From the NCBI RefSeq assembly GCF_034262375.1, contig NZ_CP139558.1, forward strand, positions 4,712,001 to 4,776,000: a stretch of DNA of 64,000 nt. The letters run 5' to 3'. Position numbers and translations under genes: made by a program. Each line of letters opens with the position of its first letter. Within the stretch, counting starts at the first letter, position 1. The notes under the pieces are model-generated. The model worked only from the letters and a program-made list of their open reading frames with translations. It searched no databases and was not told where the DNA came from. Positions 8,227 to 17,179 of the stretch are shown here, piece after piece. The stretch is from Mucilaginibacter sabulilitoris (lineage in GTDB: Bacteria > Bacteroidota > Bacteroidia > Sphingobacteriales > Sphingobacteriaceae).

Positions 8227-9141
8227 CTACGGGCGATTTGTATAGTTTTTGACGTAACTTATCTTACCCCAATAATTTAAAAAAACGTTCACAAATATTT
8301 TAGGTTGATACCTGCTTAATGCAAGACAAAAAAAGAACAGGCCGCAACTGGCCATAAATAGCTTTGATAAGAATATTTGATTGTTGTAAACCGCCTCTAA
8401 TGTTAGTAACGCAGTAAAGGTCATTAGCGATTTGGGCGATACTTTAGCTTGGTAGTTATCAACAATAATAAAATACATTACAACCCCTAATGCAAAAACA
8501 AACAGTTGATTAGGAAAGCTAAAAAACAAGAAGCTATACCACATGGTCGGGTTAGAAGTAAGTGGGTGTGTTTGGAGTAGATAAAGTACAATTATCCTAA
8601 AGAGCAAAGCCAATAATAAAAAGTTAAACGCAACCTTTGTGTTTTTAATATATTTAAATAGCAGAGGCAACAACGCGTAAAATACCATTTCAACCCCTAC
8701 CGTCCAGCCTCCAGGCCCAACGCTGGTGGCCCAATTTGGCCAAAAACTATTAATGAATAAAATGCTTGCAATTATATGTGCTGTGGTTACGGGGAAGGTC
8801 TGACCTGGTAACACGGCATTTTGCCATAAATAATATATTATTGCCCAATAAAACAATGGAGCTATTCTAAATATACGCCGGATAAAAAAGCTTTTAATTG
8901 GTTTGACATCTGTATGACTTCTAAGGTGGTATGATCTGAATAATGTAAATGCACTTAAAATAAAAAACCACTGCACTCCGAGGTTACCTTCATCTAATAA
9001 GGGAAGCAAATAAGGATGCATCTTAAAAAGTCCAGTACCGTGGTTTTGTGTATGTGAGATAACAATAATTAGAATAGCAATACCACGTAAAGCGTTTATG
9101 TAAGGAAGTTTTTTCAACGATATTTGATAGGTTAATGGCAA
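8227..9141 (-). CDS. Acyltransferase family 3 membrane protein, shortened at the C-terminus
   Basis: Acyltransferase-3 (OafA/NodX type) proteins acetylate or succinylate sugars of surface glycans. The hallmark N-terminal helix with its catalytic-type His is present (YINALRGIAILIIVISHT), followed by VQWFFILSAFTLFRSY, RRIFRIAPLFYW and GGWTVGVEMVFYALLPLLF. About nine membrane helices are visible. The protein ends abruptly at WGKISYVKNYTNRP. In relatives the WGxISY motif is followed by a further 50-70 residues with an YLVH-type helix, so the last helix or two are missing. It may be inactive. It is divergent from the polysaccharide operon that begins 400 bp away and may once have modified that glycan. 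Confidence 0.75.
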   Translation of the reverse strand: MPLTYQISLKKLPYINALRGIAILIIVISHTQNHGTGLFKMHPYLLPLLDEGNLGVQWFFILSAFTLFRSYHLRSHTDVKPIKSFFIRRIFRIAPLFYWAIIYYLWQNAVLPGQTFPVTTAHIIASILFINSFWPNWATSVGPGGWTVGVEMVFYALLPLLFKYIKNTKVAFNFLLLALLFRIIVLYLLQTHPLTSNPTMWYSFLFFSFPNQLFVFALGVVMYFIIVDNYQAKVSPKSLMTFTALLTLEAVYNNQIFLSKLFMASCGLFFFCLALSRYQPKIFVNVFLNYWGKISYVKNYTNRP

Positions 9142-9536
9142 TTTTGAAAGATATAAAATTTGCCATTAAATAAGAGTTAAACACCTATTAAAATATCTTT
9201 AAACGTTTTTAAAAGGTCAAAAAAAAACAAGTGGTTTTATTTTTCGTCACATATGGATTTTGCTATTTTATAATAAATCGCATTGATATTTATAAAAAGC
9301 AGCAGATTTAATTTGCTATGACTTTTACATATACGGCTAAAACATGCAAAAGTTACCCGGCTTGCTATTCCTGAGGCATACCGGGATGCCGCCAAAAAAA
9401 CTACAGGCCAGGCAGTGCAGGCTAAAAAAGCATTTCAGTTTAATAAGCAAGCCGGCTTATTACAAACTATTTGTAACCAGAGGAGGCTTGAAGCCGTACA
9501 ACTGCAAACAACTCTTAGCGGTAGTTACTCTTATAT
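9142..9536 (+). other. AT-rich leader region of the polysaccharide operon
   Basis: This 395-bp gap between the divergent acyltransferase and the export lipoprotein must contain the operon promoter. It is very AT rich to about 9330. A near match to the Bacteroidota -7 element (TAATTTG at about 9309-9315) is present but lacks a well-spaced -33 element. The second half (9330-9530) is more GC rich and has an open but startless frame; no known RNA element was recognised. As the operon encodes a NusG paralog, the leader could also hold its loading site. Confidence 0.4.
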
Positions 9537-10313
9537 ATGCGTTTTTTAATTTTTTTATTTCTTGGGACACTTTTTGTTTTGACCTCTTGCTCCAGCAAAC
9601 AATATCAATCTCTCTTTGAACAAAATAAAATCCCTCCAGATAGCCTTGTGCAGAAAACTCCATTAAACAACTTTACTTATCGCATAAAACCGCAAGACAT
9701 ACTGCAAATCAGAAATTTACAAAGCGTTAAGTATATCGTTGACGAAGCACCATCTGCAGGGAACATTACTACCGGCGGCAATGCCACTACCGGCCAAACC
9801 TATCAGGTTGAAGACGATAGCACCGTGGTCCTGCCCGTTATTGGTCATGTAAAGGTGGTAGGCCTTACCCGCGCCGAAGCGGCAAAACAAATTGAGGCCC
9901 TTTACCGTAAAAGCCTTCTTAAAGATCCCATCATCGAATTGAAAATCGTGAACCTGAAGATAACCATGTTAGGGGAAATAAAGGGTCAGGGAAATTACAC
10001 TTTAACAAAAGACAGAACTACTTTGGTTGAAATGATTGGTGAAGCAGGCGGCCTTACAGAAAAGGCGAATGAAACAAATGTGCAGATTATTCGCGGAGCG
10101 CAAACCAATCCTCAGGTAACATTAATTAATCTTAGAGATATCCGGTCCATCAATGACCCGCGTGCTATTCTTCAAAACGGCGATGTTATTTATATAGCTC
10201 AAAACAAACGGGCTGTACGTAATGAAAACCTGCAAAACCTGTCAGTTATTACCCAACCGGTATTGCTTTTGCTAAATACCGCCTTAATTATTTTCACGCT
10301 CTCTCATCGCTAA
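9537..10313 (+). CDS. Polysaccharide export lipoprotein (Wza/OPX type)
   Basis: Outer-membrane polysaccharide export protein, predicted to form the translocon for the capsule or exopolysaccharide. A lipoprotein signal ends in LFVLTSCSS with the acylated Cys at 18. The Poly_export domain follows (about residues 45-135: TYRIKPQDILQIRNLQSVKY, then DDSTVVLPVIGHVKVVGLTR), and an SLBB-like domain at about 140-220 (KITMLGEIKGQGNYTLTKDR). A terminal hydrophobic helix (QPVLLLLNTALIIF) is usual for the Bacteroidota form. It is the first gene of the cluster and its stop overlaps the next start by one base (TAATG). The ribosome binding site is weak, as normal for the phylum. Confidence 0.92.
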   Translation: MRFLIFLFLGTLFVLTSCSSKQYQSLFEQNKIPPDSLVQKTPLNNFTYRIKPQDILQIRNLQSVKYIVDEAPSAGNITTGGNATTGQTYQVEDDSTVVLPVIGHVKVVGLTRAEAAKQIEALYRKSLLKDPIIELKIVNLKITMLGEIKGQGNYTLTKDRTTLVEMIGEAGGLTEKANETNVQIIRGAQTNPQVTLINLRDIRSINDPRAILQNGDVIYIAQNKRAVRNENLQNLSVITQPVLLLLNTALIIFTLSHR

Positions 10314-12733
10314 TGGAAGAAACAGAAAAAACGCAACGGAAGCTACTTACCCAGGAAATTGATTACTTTAAGATCAGCAAAATTTTGCTGAGCAGATGGT
10401 ATTGGATAGCGGCTTCTGTTGGTTTAACGGTATTGATTTCTTACACCTATTTATGGTATACCCCAAAAACATATGCTTCTTCAGGCACATTAAAAATTGA
10501 AGAGAAAAAATCAGAAATATCCGATGTCATAACCGTCATGAGTGTTCCCGAGCGCGGGCCATCAAAAATACAAAGTATCACTACGGTTTTACAGAGCCGC
10601 AACCTTATACTGAGCGCTGTAAAAAACCTGGACTACCGCATCAGCTTTTACCTTATGGGCCGTGTACGTACCAGTGAGCTATATCCTTCAAAACCTTTGG
10701 ATATCGATTTGATCAGGTTTGACAGTTTAAACTTTTACCATGATCAGATTGGTTTTAAATCTGTCAATCAGCAATTATTTGAATTATCGTATACAATCGC
10801 CGGTAAAGAGGTTCAGAAAAAATATGCCTATGGCACACCGGTAAACGTGGGCCCTACAAGTTTCACCATAAAATATCCCGGTGTTCTAAGTAAAAACACC
10901 ACTTACCTGTTCAAATTTAATATTCCTGAAGATTATATAAGCCGTGTAAGAGGTGGTTTGCAAATGGGTGAAACGGCAAAGAACTCCAATATTATCGGCC
11001 TGCAGGAAACCGATTCCAACCCGCAATTTGCGGCAGATGTTTTAAACAATATTATGAGTGAGTATGTGCTCTTTGACCGTAATCAAAAAGCACAGTCAGC
11101 TTCACAAATGATAGATTTCATTGACAGTCAGCTGTCCTTCCTTTCAAACGAGGTCAAGGGATCCGAAAACTCCATCGAAAAGTATAAGCAAAAATCAAAG
11201 ATCATTGATGTGGCTACAGCTACAAGCACATCAACCTCCAGGGCTGCTGAAATAGAATCAAACAAGTCGTTGTTGAAAATACAGCTGATAGCGCTTGATC
11301 AGCTTAAAGACCAGATTACCAAAGAAACGGATAATGTAAATTTCAATTTCACCAATATCGGGACAAACAACCCGGCTTTAGAGTTATTGGTTACAAGACT
11401 GGATAACCTGATACAGGAAAGAAACGCCTTGTTAAAAACATACAACGCCGATTCACAGCCCGTAACAAATATCAACCAGCAGTTATTGCAAATTAAACTA
11501 ACCGCGCTTACCAGCATAAAAGCCATACGTAACGGCATTGAGAAAAACATGGATTTTCTTAACGAGCAGCTTGCACAGGTTAGCCAGGCCATTATGGCCC
11601 TGCCGGTAGCCCAGCGCGATATGGTAAGCCTGCAGCGCGACTTTGAGATTAATGATAAGGTATACTCCTTTTTATCAGAAAAGAAATTAGAAGCCCAGAT
11701 CAGCAGGGCCGGCATATTGCCCGGTGCCACGATTATTGAGCTCGCGCAGCCCAATTTAGCACCTGTATCCCCTAATGAGCATGATATACACCGTTCCGCC
11801 ATTATTCTGGGATTGGCCATAGGCCTTGGGTTGATTATTGTTGTACGCGTATTAAACCCTTATATTTATGATAAGGAAACCATTGAAAGTCTTACCACAA
11901 CCCCCATACTCGGTGTGATCAGGAAATTTCAGGAACCTATGGATGAGAATAACAGCGAAATTTTAGCGCTTATTAAACCTAAGTCCATATTTGCAGAGTC
12001 GGTGAGGTCCGTACGAACCAACTTAAACTTCCTATCTTCTGAAAAGCAAAACAAAGTTATATGTGTCACCTCAGAAGTTGCCGGAGAAGGCAAGTCGTTT
12101 GTGGCCGTCAATCTGTCGAGTACACTTTCCCTTATCGATAAAAAGGTTATTCTTGTCGGCGCCGATCTGCGGCGCTCCCGGTTACATAAAACCTTTCGGG
12201 TTAACAATGACAAGGGATTGAGTAATTACCTGGCGCACCAAATTGAAATGGAGGATATTGTTCTCCATTCAGAGTACCAGAATCTTGATTTTATAACTTC
12301 CGGCCCTGTCCCTCCCAACCCTTCGGAATTATTGCACAGTGAAAGGATGCGTACTTTAATTGCCCAGTTGCGGTTAAAGTATGATATCGTAATGATCGAT
12401 ACTGCTCCTATCGGCCTGGTATCCGATGCTATTCCCCTGATCAGGTTGAGCGATGTTAATGTATTTGTGATAAGGTCCGGAAAATCAAAATTTTATGCAG
12501 CTTCTATCCCCCAGCGTATAACACAGGAATATCAGCTAAACAATACGGTAATAGTACTTAACGCCTATGAAGAAGAGCCCCTGCACTCGAGGTATTATAC
12601 TACAAAATTTAGCGGCGATGGTGCTGGTTCCCGTTATTACTATTACTCCGATTATAGTGGATATGAAGGATCCGACTATTATCTGAACGATGATAAAACC
12701 AAATGGTGGGAAATGGGGCGATGGTTTAAATAA
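10313..12733 (+). CDS. Chain-length determinant / bacterial tyrosine autokinase (Wzc type)
   Basis: Inner-membrane co-polymerase controlling glycan length and export. It has an N-terminal Wzz domain with a membrane helix (YWIAASVGLTVLISYTYLWY), a long periplasmic coiled-coil region with the GNVR-type end near residues 450-490, and a second membrane helix at about 500 (SAIILGLAIGLGLIIVVRVL). The cytoplasmic BY-kinase domain has Walker A at about 589 (SEVAGEGKS), Walker A' at about 616 (VGADLRRSR) and Walker B at about 692 (IVMIDTAP). The tail, about 772-797, is packed with tyrosines (RYYYYSDYSGYEGSDYY), the autophosphorylation cluster. Kinase and membrane domains are fused, as in E. coli Wzc. 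It follows the export lipoprotein directly. Confidence 0.95.
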   Translation: MEETEKTQRKLLTQEIDYFKISKILLSRWYWIAASVGLTVLISYTYLWYTPKTYASSGTLKIEEKKSEISDVITVMSVPERGPSKIQSITTVLQSRNLILSAVKNLDYRISFYLMGRVRTSELYPSKPLDIDLIRFDSLNFYHDQIGFKSVNQQLFELSYTIAGKEVQKKYAYGTPVNVGPTSFTIKYPGVLSKNTTYLFKFNIPEDYISRVRGGLQMGETAKNSNIIGLQETDSNPQFAADVLNNIMSEYVLFDRNQKAQSASQMIDFIDSQLSFLSNEVKGSENSIEKYKQKSKIIDVATATSTSTSRAAEIESNKSLLKIQLIALDQLKDQITKETDNVNFNFTNIGTNNPALELLVTRLDNLIQERNALLKTYNADSQPVTNINQQLLQIKLTALTSIKAIRNGIEKNMDFLNEQLAQVSQAIMALPVAQRDMVSLQRDFEINDKVYSFLSEKKLEAQISRAGILPGATIIELAQPNLAPVSPNEHDIHRSAIILGLAIGLGLIIVVRVLNPYIYDKETIESLTTTPILGVIRKFQEPMDENNSEILALIKPKSIFAESVRSVRTNLNFLSSEKQNKVICVTSEVAGEGKSFVAVNLSSTLSLIDKKVILVGADLRRSRLHKTFRVNNDKGLSNYLAHQIEMEDIVLHSEYQNLDFITSGPVPPNPSELLHSERMRTLIAQLRLKYDIVMIDTAPIGLVSDAIPLIRLSDVNVFVIRSGKSKFYAASIPQRITQEYQLNNTVIVLNAYEEEPLHSRYYTTKFSGDGAGSRYYYYSDYSGYEGSDYYLNDDKTKWWEMGRWFK

Positions 12734-12751
12734 TAAAATATACCATTTAAG

Positions 12752-13267
12752 ATGGAATCAAAAACAAGCGCGGCGATAAAGAGATGGTATCCGGTTTATA
12801 CAAATCCTCGTGCCGAAAAAAAAACAGTTGAGGTATTAACCGATAAAGGAATTTTAACATATCTCCCACTTCACCGGCAACTCAAACAATGGAGTGACCG
12901 TAAAAAATGGGTGGAGGAACCCTTTATTAAATCTTACGTATTTGTAAACATTGCAGAGCACGAGCGGACATCGGTATTAATGACAAAAGGGGTATCGCGT
13001 TTTTTATATTTTTCCGGCAAACCTGCTTCGATGCCTGACCGCCAGATCAGCGAATTAAAATTATTGATGGCAAGCTCGTTGGAGCTTGAAATTACGGAGG
13101 AGGATCTGCAGGCAGGAGAAAAAATCATTATAAAAGCCGGCCCGTTAAAGGGCCTGACCGGGGAAGTGGTATCACGCCGGTCGCAAAAACAACTGATAGT
13201 GAGGCTTGAAAGTATTGGCTGTTCTATTATAGTCCATGTTGCTGCCTCCTTTATTGAGCGTTTTTAG
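12752..13267 (+). CDS. NusG-like transcription antiterminator (UpxY type)
   Basis: NusG paralogs of this kind ride on RNA polymerase and permit transcription of long capsule operons. The NGN domain is recognisable (KRWYPVYTNPRAEKKTVEVL, then KKWVEEPFIKSYVFVNI), with the usual MPDRQISELKLLM linker. A KOW motif follows at about residues 122-150 (AGEKIIIKAGPLKGLTGEVV). At 171 residues it matches the UpxY/LoaP size range. In Bacteroides, upxY is normally the first gene of its locus; here it is third, just before a strong hairpin (13329-13360) and a run of 33 tightly packed genes. That places it well to act on its own operon. Confidence 0.92.
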   Translation: MESKTSAAIKRWYPVYTNPRAEKKTVEVLTDKGILTYLPLHRQLKQWSDRKKWVEEPFIKSYVFVNIAEHERTSVLMTKGVSRFLYFSGKPASMPDRQISELKLLMASSLELEITEEDLQAGEKIIIKAGPLKGLTGEVVSRRSQKQLIVRLESIGCSIIVHVAASFIERF

Positions 13268-13328
13268 TTAGCATTTATTTTAATCACCGACAAATTCCGG
13301 GAGTTATACAAGCCGGAAACAATATAAA

Positions 13329-13360
13329 ACAGAGCTTTATAGTAAATCATAAAGCTCTGT
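13329..13360 (+). promoter_or_regulatory. Perfect 12-bp hairpin between the antiterminator gene and the biosynthetic genes
   Basis: acagagctttat (13329-13340) and ataaagctctgt (13349-13360) are perfect inverse copies with an 8-nt loop. On the plus strand the stem is followed by aaaataataag rather than a T run, so it is not a classical terminator in the direction of the operon. On the minus strand a weak T-rich tail exists, but no minus-strand gene reads into it. Its position just after the NusG-like gene, in the only gap over 100 bp inside the operon (13268-13423), suggests a pause or recruitment site, an attenuator or an mRNA-processing site. Confidence 0.6.
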
Positions 13361-13423
13361 AAAATAATAAGTTACGTGATAAAAATGTGACTTACGCGGC
13401 GAAGCTGTGAAAATCCACCAACC

Positions 13424-15211
13424 ATGTGCAGGATAGCAGGAATAATTGATAACCGGCTGCAGCCCGAAGAAATAGACCTAAAAGTAAGGGCCATGTGCCA
13501 GGTGTTACAGCATGGCGGGCCTGATGATGAAGGCGTATTTCTTGATCATAGCGCCAATTTGGGATTCGGGCATCGCAGGCTGTCTGTTATTGATCTGAGC
13601 AGCAACGGACATCAGCCAATGACCGATAGCGCGCAAAAAACATGCATCACCTTTAATGGTGAAATTTACAACTATCAGGAACTTAAGCGTGATTTGTTAA
13701 AACGGGGAGCTGTCTTTAAATCAGGTACAGATACAGAGGTTATCCTATCGGCCTATTTACATTGGGGAACTGCCGCGTTTGCAAAACTGCGGGGTATGTT
13801 CGCTTTTGCTTTGTATGATCGTAATCGGCGGCTAACCTACCTTGTACGGGATACTGCCGGAATAAAACCCTTATATTATCTGGCCTGCGCTGGGGCTTTG
13901 AGTTTTGCATCAGAGGTGAGAGCATTTTCCGCAGCTGGTATTACCATAGAAAAAGACGACAACTGGCCTATAAGGTTCCTGGCTTATGGTCATATCCCGG
14001 AACCATATACGACCTTAAAAGATGTTTTCAGTTTGCCCAAAGGGCATTGTTTATGCTGGAACAATGCTTCATCAACATATAGCATAACTGAATATAGGAA
14101 GGCACCGGAAAAAAATCAGGTAAGCAATATTGAGGAAGCACAGCAAATTGTGCGTGACGCCTTAATAAAAAGCATAAGCCGTCAACTAATAGCTGACGCC
14201 TCCATAGGCGTATTTTTAAGCGGTGGCATTGATTCAAGCCTGATTACATTGCTTGCGGATCAGCAAAATGAAACTGAGCTGAAAATCGTATCCATATTCT
14301 TTAACGAAAAAAGATACGACGAGCAATCATATCAACGCTTAATTCTGAATAAGCTGCAGGGTGAAAGTTTTTCTCACCTGGTACGACAGGAGGATTTTGA
14401 AGGATCATTCCCCAGTATTATTGATGCTATGGATATGCCCACTACCGATGGCATAAATAGTTGGTTCATCAGCAAATACGCACGTAAGAATGGTTTAAAA
14501 GCTGTCCTGTCCGGTATTGGTGCCGATGAATTATTTGGCGGATATCCGTCTTTTAACCGGATCAGGTACATGAAATACCTGCGCAAAATCGATCCGTCGG
14601 TATTTTCCGCTATTACAGGCTTGCTCCCGGACAGGTATAAAAAACTCACTTTCCTGGCCAGCGACCATCCATTGGCTGACCAGCTTTTATTAAGAGGATT
14701 ATTTCCGCCGGGGGACATTGCGCAACTGCTTGATATAGACACTAAACACATTCGGGATACGCTTTTTGATTCCAGTCCTCTGCCCGCTATGAATTTATAC
14801 AATGAAGAACATGCGTCATGGCTGGAAACCAACCTGTATATGCAGAACCAATTGCTCAGGGACACCGATGTCATGAGCATGAGCCAGGGTCTGGAAGTCA
14901 GGGTACCCTTTTTAGACGAAGATTTCACCAGTGCAGTAGCAGGTATTGATCCTGCCATAAGGTTCAATGCTCAGCAACCAAAAAAACTTTTGATTGACAG
15001 CTTCAACGACCTTTTGCCTGCCGAAATATGGAACCGGCCTAAAATGGGTTTCACTTTTCCCCTCCAGCAATGGATGATGCACCACAGGGATATAAATAAT
15101 ACCGAGCACTATAAGGGTAAGACGGCCAAAAATATTATCAAAAAATTCAAAAATAACAAAATGCACTGGTCAAAGATTTTTGCACTTTACCAGATACAGG
15201 GTCATGTCTAA
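13424..15211 (+). CDS. asnB: Asparagine synthase (glutamine-hydrolysing) of the surface-glycan type
   Basis: Class II glutamine amidotransferase that transfers ammonia to an ATP-activated carboxylate. After Met1 removal the nucleophile is Cys2 (MCRIAGIID). The glutaminase domain shows RRLSVIDLS, FNGEIYNYQEL and the usual downstream motifs. The synthetase domain has the PP-loop at about residue 265 (FLSGGIDSSLI), followed by GIGADELFGGYPSFNR and MSQGLEVRVPFLD. At 595 residues it is slightly shorter than housekeeping AsnB. Such genes are common in capsule loci, where they may amidate uronic acids; making free asparagine is the alternative. It is the first gene after the hairpin and overlaps the next by 8 bp. 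Confidence 0.93.
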   Translation: MCRIAGIIDNRLQPEEIDLKVRAMCQVLQHGGPDDEGVFLDHSANLGFGHRRLSVIDLSSNGHQPMTDSAQKTCITFNGEIYNYQELKRDLLKRGAVFKSGTDTEVILSAYLHWGTAAFAKLRGMFAFALYDRNRRLTYLVRDTAGIKPLYYLACAGALSFASEVRAFSAAGITIEKDDNWPIRFLAYGHIPEPYTTLKDVFSLPKGHCLCWNNASSTYSITEYRKAPEKNQVSNIEEAQQIVRDALIKSISRQLIADASIGVFLSGGIDSSLITLLADQQNETELKIVSIFFNEKRYDEQSYQRLILNKLQGESFSHLVRQEDFEGSFPSIIDAMDMPTTDGINSWFISKYARKNGLKAVLSGIGADELFGGYPSFNRIRYMKYLRKIDPSVFSAITGLLPDRYKKLTFLASDHPLADQLLLRGLFPPGDIAQLLDIDTKHIRDTLFDSSPLPAMNLYNEEHASWLETNLYMQNQLLRDTDVMSMSQGLEVRVPFLDEDFTSAVAGIDPAIRFNAQQPKKLLIDSFNDLLPAEIWNRPKMGFTFPLQQWMMHHRDINNTEHYKGKTAKNIIKKFKNNKMHWSKIFALYQIQGHV

Positions 15212-16316
15212 AAAGGTAATACTTTTTACTTTACAAACTTTTAGCACTACCGGTGGCATTCAAAAAATGACTCGTACGTTGGGACACTCCCTGTACCAGA
15301 TCGGTTTGGCAAATAACTGGCATTTTGAACTTTGGTCCGCTTATGACAAACCGGGCGATTTGATGGATCAATACCTGCCCGCGGCAAACTTTAAAGGCTT
15401 TAACATCAATAAGGTGAGGTTTGCTTTAAAAGCCATCGGCAGTAAACCTGATGTTATTCTTTTAAGTCACATCAACCTGGCCATCATCGGATTGCTGATT
15501 AAACTCATTAATCCCAAATGTAAGATATGGGTAGTAGCGCACGGTATAGAGATCTGGAGACCACTTACATTCATTCAAAAAAGCTTGTTACGGCGCTGTG
15601 ATAAAATTATCTGCGTAAGTAACTACACCAGGCAGCAAATGATCAGCAGGCATAAAATAACAGAAGATACCTGTGTGGTATTAAACAATGCTGTTGATCC
15701 GTTTATGAAACTGCCGCTGACCTTTGAAAAAACACAACATTTACTCGACCGTTACCGACTTAACCATGACCATCCCGTTATTTTTACCTTAACCCGTATG
15801 GCAGCAACGGAGAAATATAAGGGATATGAACAGGTAATAAAAGCCATCAGTGAATTAAAAAAACAATTTCCCGGCATAAAGTACATATTATCAGGCAAAT
15901 ATGATCCACTGGAGGATACACGGATCAACAGCCTCATAACCCGTTATGGTTTGTCAGAACAGGTCATACTTACCGGGTTTATTGAAGAGGCAGAGCTTAC
16001 TGATCATTTTTTACTGGCCGATTTATTTGTTTTACCCAGTAAAAAAGAAGGTTTTGGCATCGTGTTTATCGAAGCCTTAGCCTGTGGACTGCCTGTTATT
16101 TGCGGAAATGCCGATGGTAGCGTTGATGCCATTCGTAACGGGGAACTAGGCAAAGCTATTGATACAGATAATCTGGCGGAACTGCACGGGTGTATTGCTG
16201 AATACCTGGCAAGACCATTAACACCGACTAAACGAAAACAATTACAGGAGCAATGTTTAGGTTATTTTAATGAAGCGAACTACATCAATAAACTGCAGGA
16301 ATTATTATACGCATGA
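15204..16316 (+). CDS. GT4 family glycosyltransferase
   Basis: Retaining GT-B glycosyltransferase predicted to add a sugar from an NDP-sugar in the cytoplasm. I start at the ATG at 15204 (MSKKVILFTLQTFSTTGGIQ) inside the end of asnB; the longer frame adds eight residues of unlikely sequence. The N-terminal domain has GGIQKM for acceptor binding. The C-terminal donor domain shows VIFTLTRMAATEKYKGYEQV, VILTGFIEEAELTDHFLLAD and the E-x7-E motif in KKEGFGIVFIEALACGLPV. It ends in a 4-bp overlap with the ABC permease gene, implying translational coupling with export. Confidence 0.9.
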   Translation: MSKKVILFTLQTFSTTGGIQKMTRTLGHSLYQIGLANNWHFELWSAYDKPGDLMDQYLPAANFKGFNINKVRFALKAIGSKPDVILLSHINLAIIGLLIKLINPKCKIWVVAHGIEIWRPLTFIQKSLLRRCDKIICVSNYTRQQMISRHKITEDTCVVLNNAVDPFMKLPLTFEKTQHLLDRYRLNHDHPVIFTLTRMAATEKYKGYEQVIKAISELKKQFPGIKYILSGKYDPLEDTRINSLITRYGLSEQVILTGFIEEAELTDHFLLADLFVLPSKKEGFGIVFIEALACGLPVICGNADGSVDAIRNGELGKAIDTDNLAELHGCIAEYLARPLTPTKRKQLQEQCLGYFNEANYINKLQELLYA

Positions 16317-17179
16317 ATACCTTAACCAACGATAAGGACTGGGATACTGAAATTACCGCGAACAGCAGCTTCTTCGACTTAAAACTTAAGGACGTATGGC
16401 ATTACCGCGACCTGCTTTTATTATTTGTAAGACGTGATTTCGTCTCCTTTTATAAGCAAACGATATTAGGGCCCGTCTGGTTTTTCGTACAGCCGGTCAT
16501 CACTATCTTGTTTTATACCCTGGTTTTTGGTAATCTGGCGGGTATACCCGTCGATGGTCTCCCAAAACCATTGTTTTACCTTGCAGGAACCATTGTCTGG
16601 AATTATTTCGCAGAATGCCTTACTAAAACGTCCACGGTTTTCCGGGATAGTGCCGGCTTGCTTGGAAAGGTTTATTTTCCGCGCCTAATCATGCCATTAA
16701 GTATAGTGCTCTCCAATCTGATAAAATTTGGGGTACAGTTTGTATTGTTCCTGATCCTCTATGTCTTTTATTTGGTTAAAGGTTCCGTTATAATCCCTAA
16801 TATTTTCATAATAATGCTGCCTCTTTTAATTGTTATGATAGCAGCATTAGGCTTGGGCTTTGGCATGATCATATCTGCCGTAACCACCAAATACCGCGAT
16901 CTTGCCTTCATCGTATCATTTGGTGTCCCCCTTTTAATGTATACGACGACGGTCATCTTCCCGCTATCAGTTGTTGAAGTAAAATATCCTGCTTACAGCT
17001 GGCTAGTAAAATTCAATCCGGTTACAGCCATCATTGAAGCATTCCGGTACGGCTTTTTAGGGCGCGGGACTTTTAGCTGGGAACTCATCGGTTATAGTTT
17101 GATAACTACGCTTATCGTATTACTGACCGGCACCGTTATATTCAACCGGGTTGAAAAAACTTTCGTAGATACTGTATAA
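16313..17179 (+). CDS. ABC-2 polysaccharide exporter permease (Wzm type)
   Basis: Membrane subunit of an ABC exporter that moves undecaprenyl-linked glycans across the inner membrane. About six helices are present. The N-terminal amphipathic segment is typical (LKDVWHYRDLLLLFVRRDFV), followed by YKQTILGPVWFFVQPVITIL and the FNPVTAIIEAFRYGFLGRG C-terminal motif of the family. At 288 residues its length is normal. It overlaps the preceding glycosyltransferase by 4 bp, and the ATPase starts on the next base after its stop, so the transporter pair is made together. Confidence 0.95.
   Translation: MNTLTNDKDWDTEITANSSFFDLKLKDVWHYRDLLLLFVRRDFVSFYKQTILGPVWFFVQPVITILFYTLVFGNLAGIPVDGLPKPLFYLAGTIVWNYFAECLTKTSTVFRDSAGLLGKVYFPRLIMPLSIVLSNLIKFGVQFVLFLILYVFYLVKGSVIIPNIFIIMLPLLIVMIAALGLGFGMIISAVTTKYRDLAFIVSFGVPLLMYTTTVIFPLSVVEVKYPAYSWLVKFNPVTAIIEAFRYGFLGRGTFSWELIGYSLITTLIVLLTGTVIFNRVEKTFVDTV

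Noticed and set aside
9317..9536. Possible leader peptide MTFTYTAKT continuing in another frame as TRLAIPEAYRDAAKKTTGQA
   Set aside because: It needs a frame change, has a stop after 18 codons in the first frame, and shows no resemblance to a known family; kept only as part of the operon leader.
9344..9619. 91-codon plus-strand ORF overlapping the start of the Wza-type gene
   Set aside because: It overlaps the certain export lipoprotein start in another frame and has random composition.
11299..11820. 173-codon minus-strand ORF inside the Wzc-type gene
   Set aside because: Shadow frame of a well-supported tyrosine kinase gene; rich in Ser/Cys/Leu as expected of antisense.
13329..13360. Hairpin read as a standard rho-independent terminator
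   Set aside because: No T run follows on the plus strand, and the downstream genes would then lack any visible promoter of their own.
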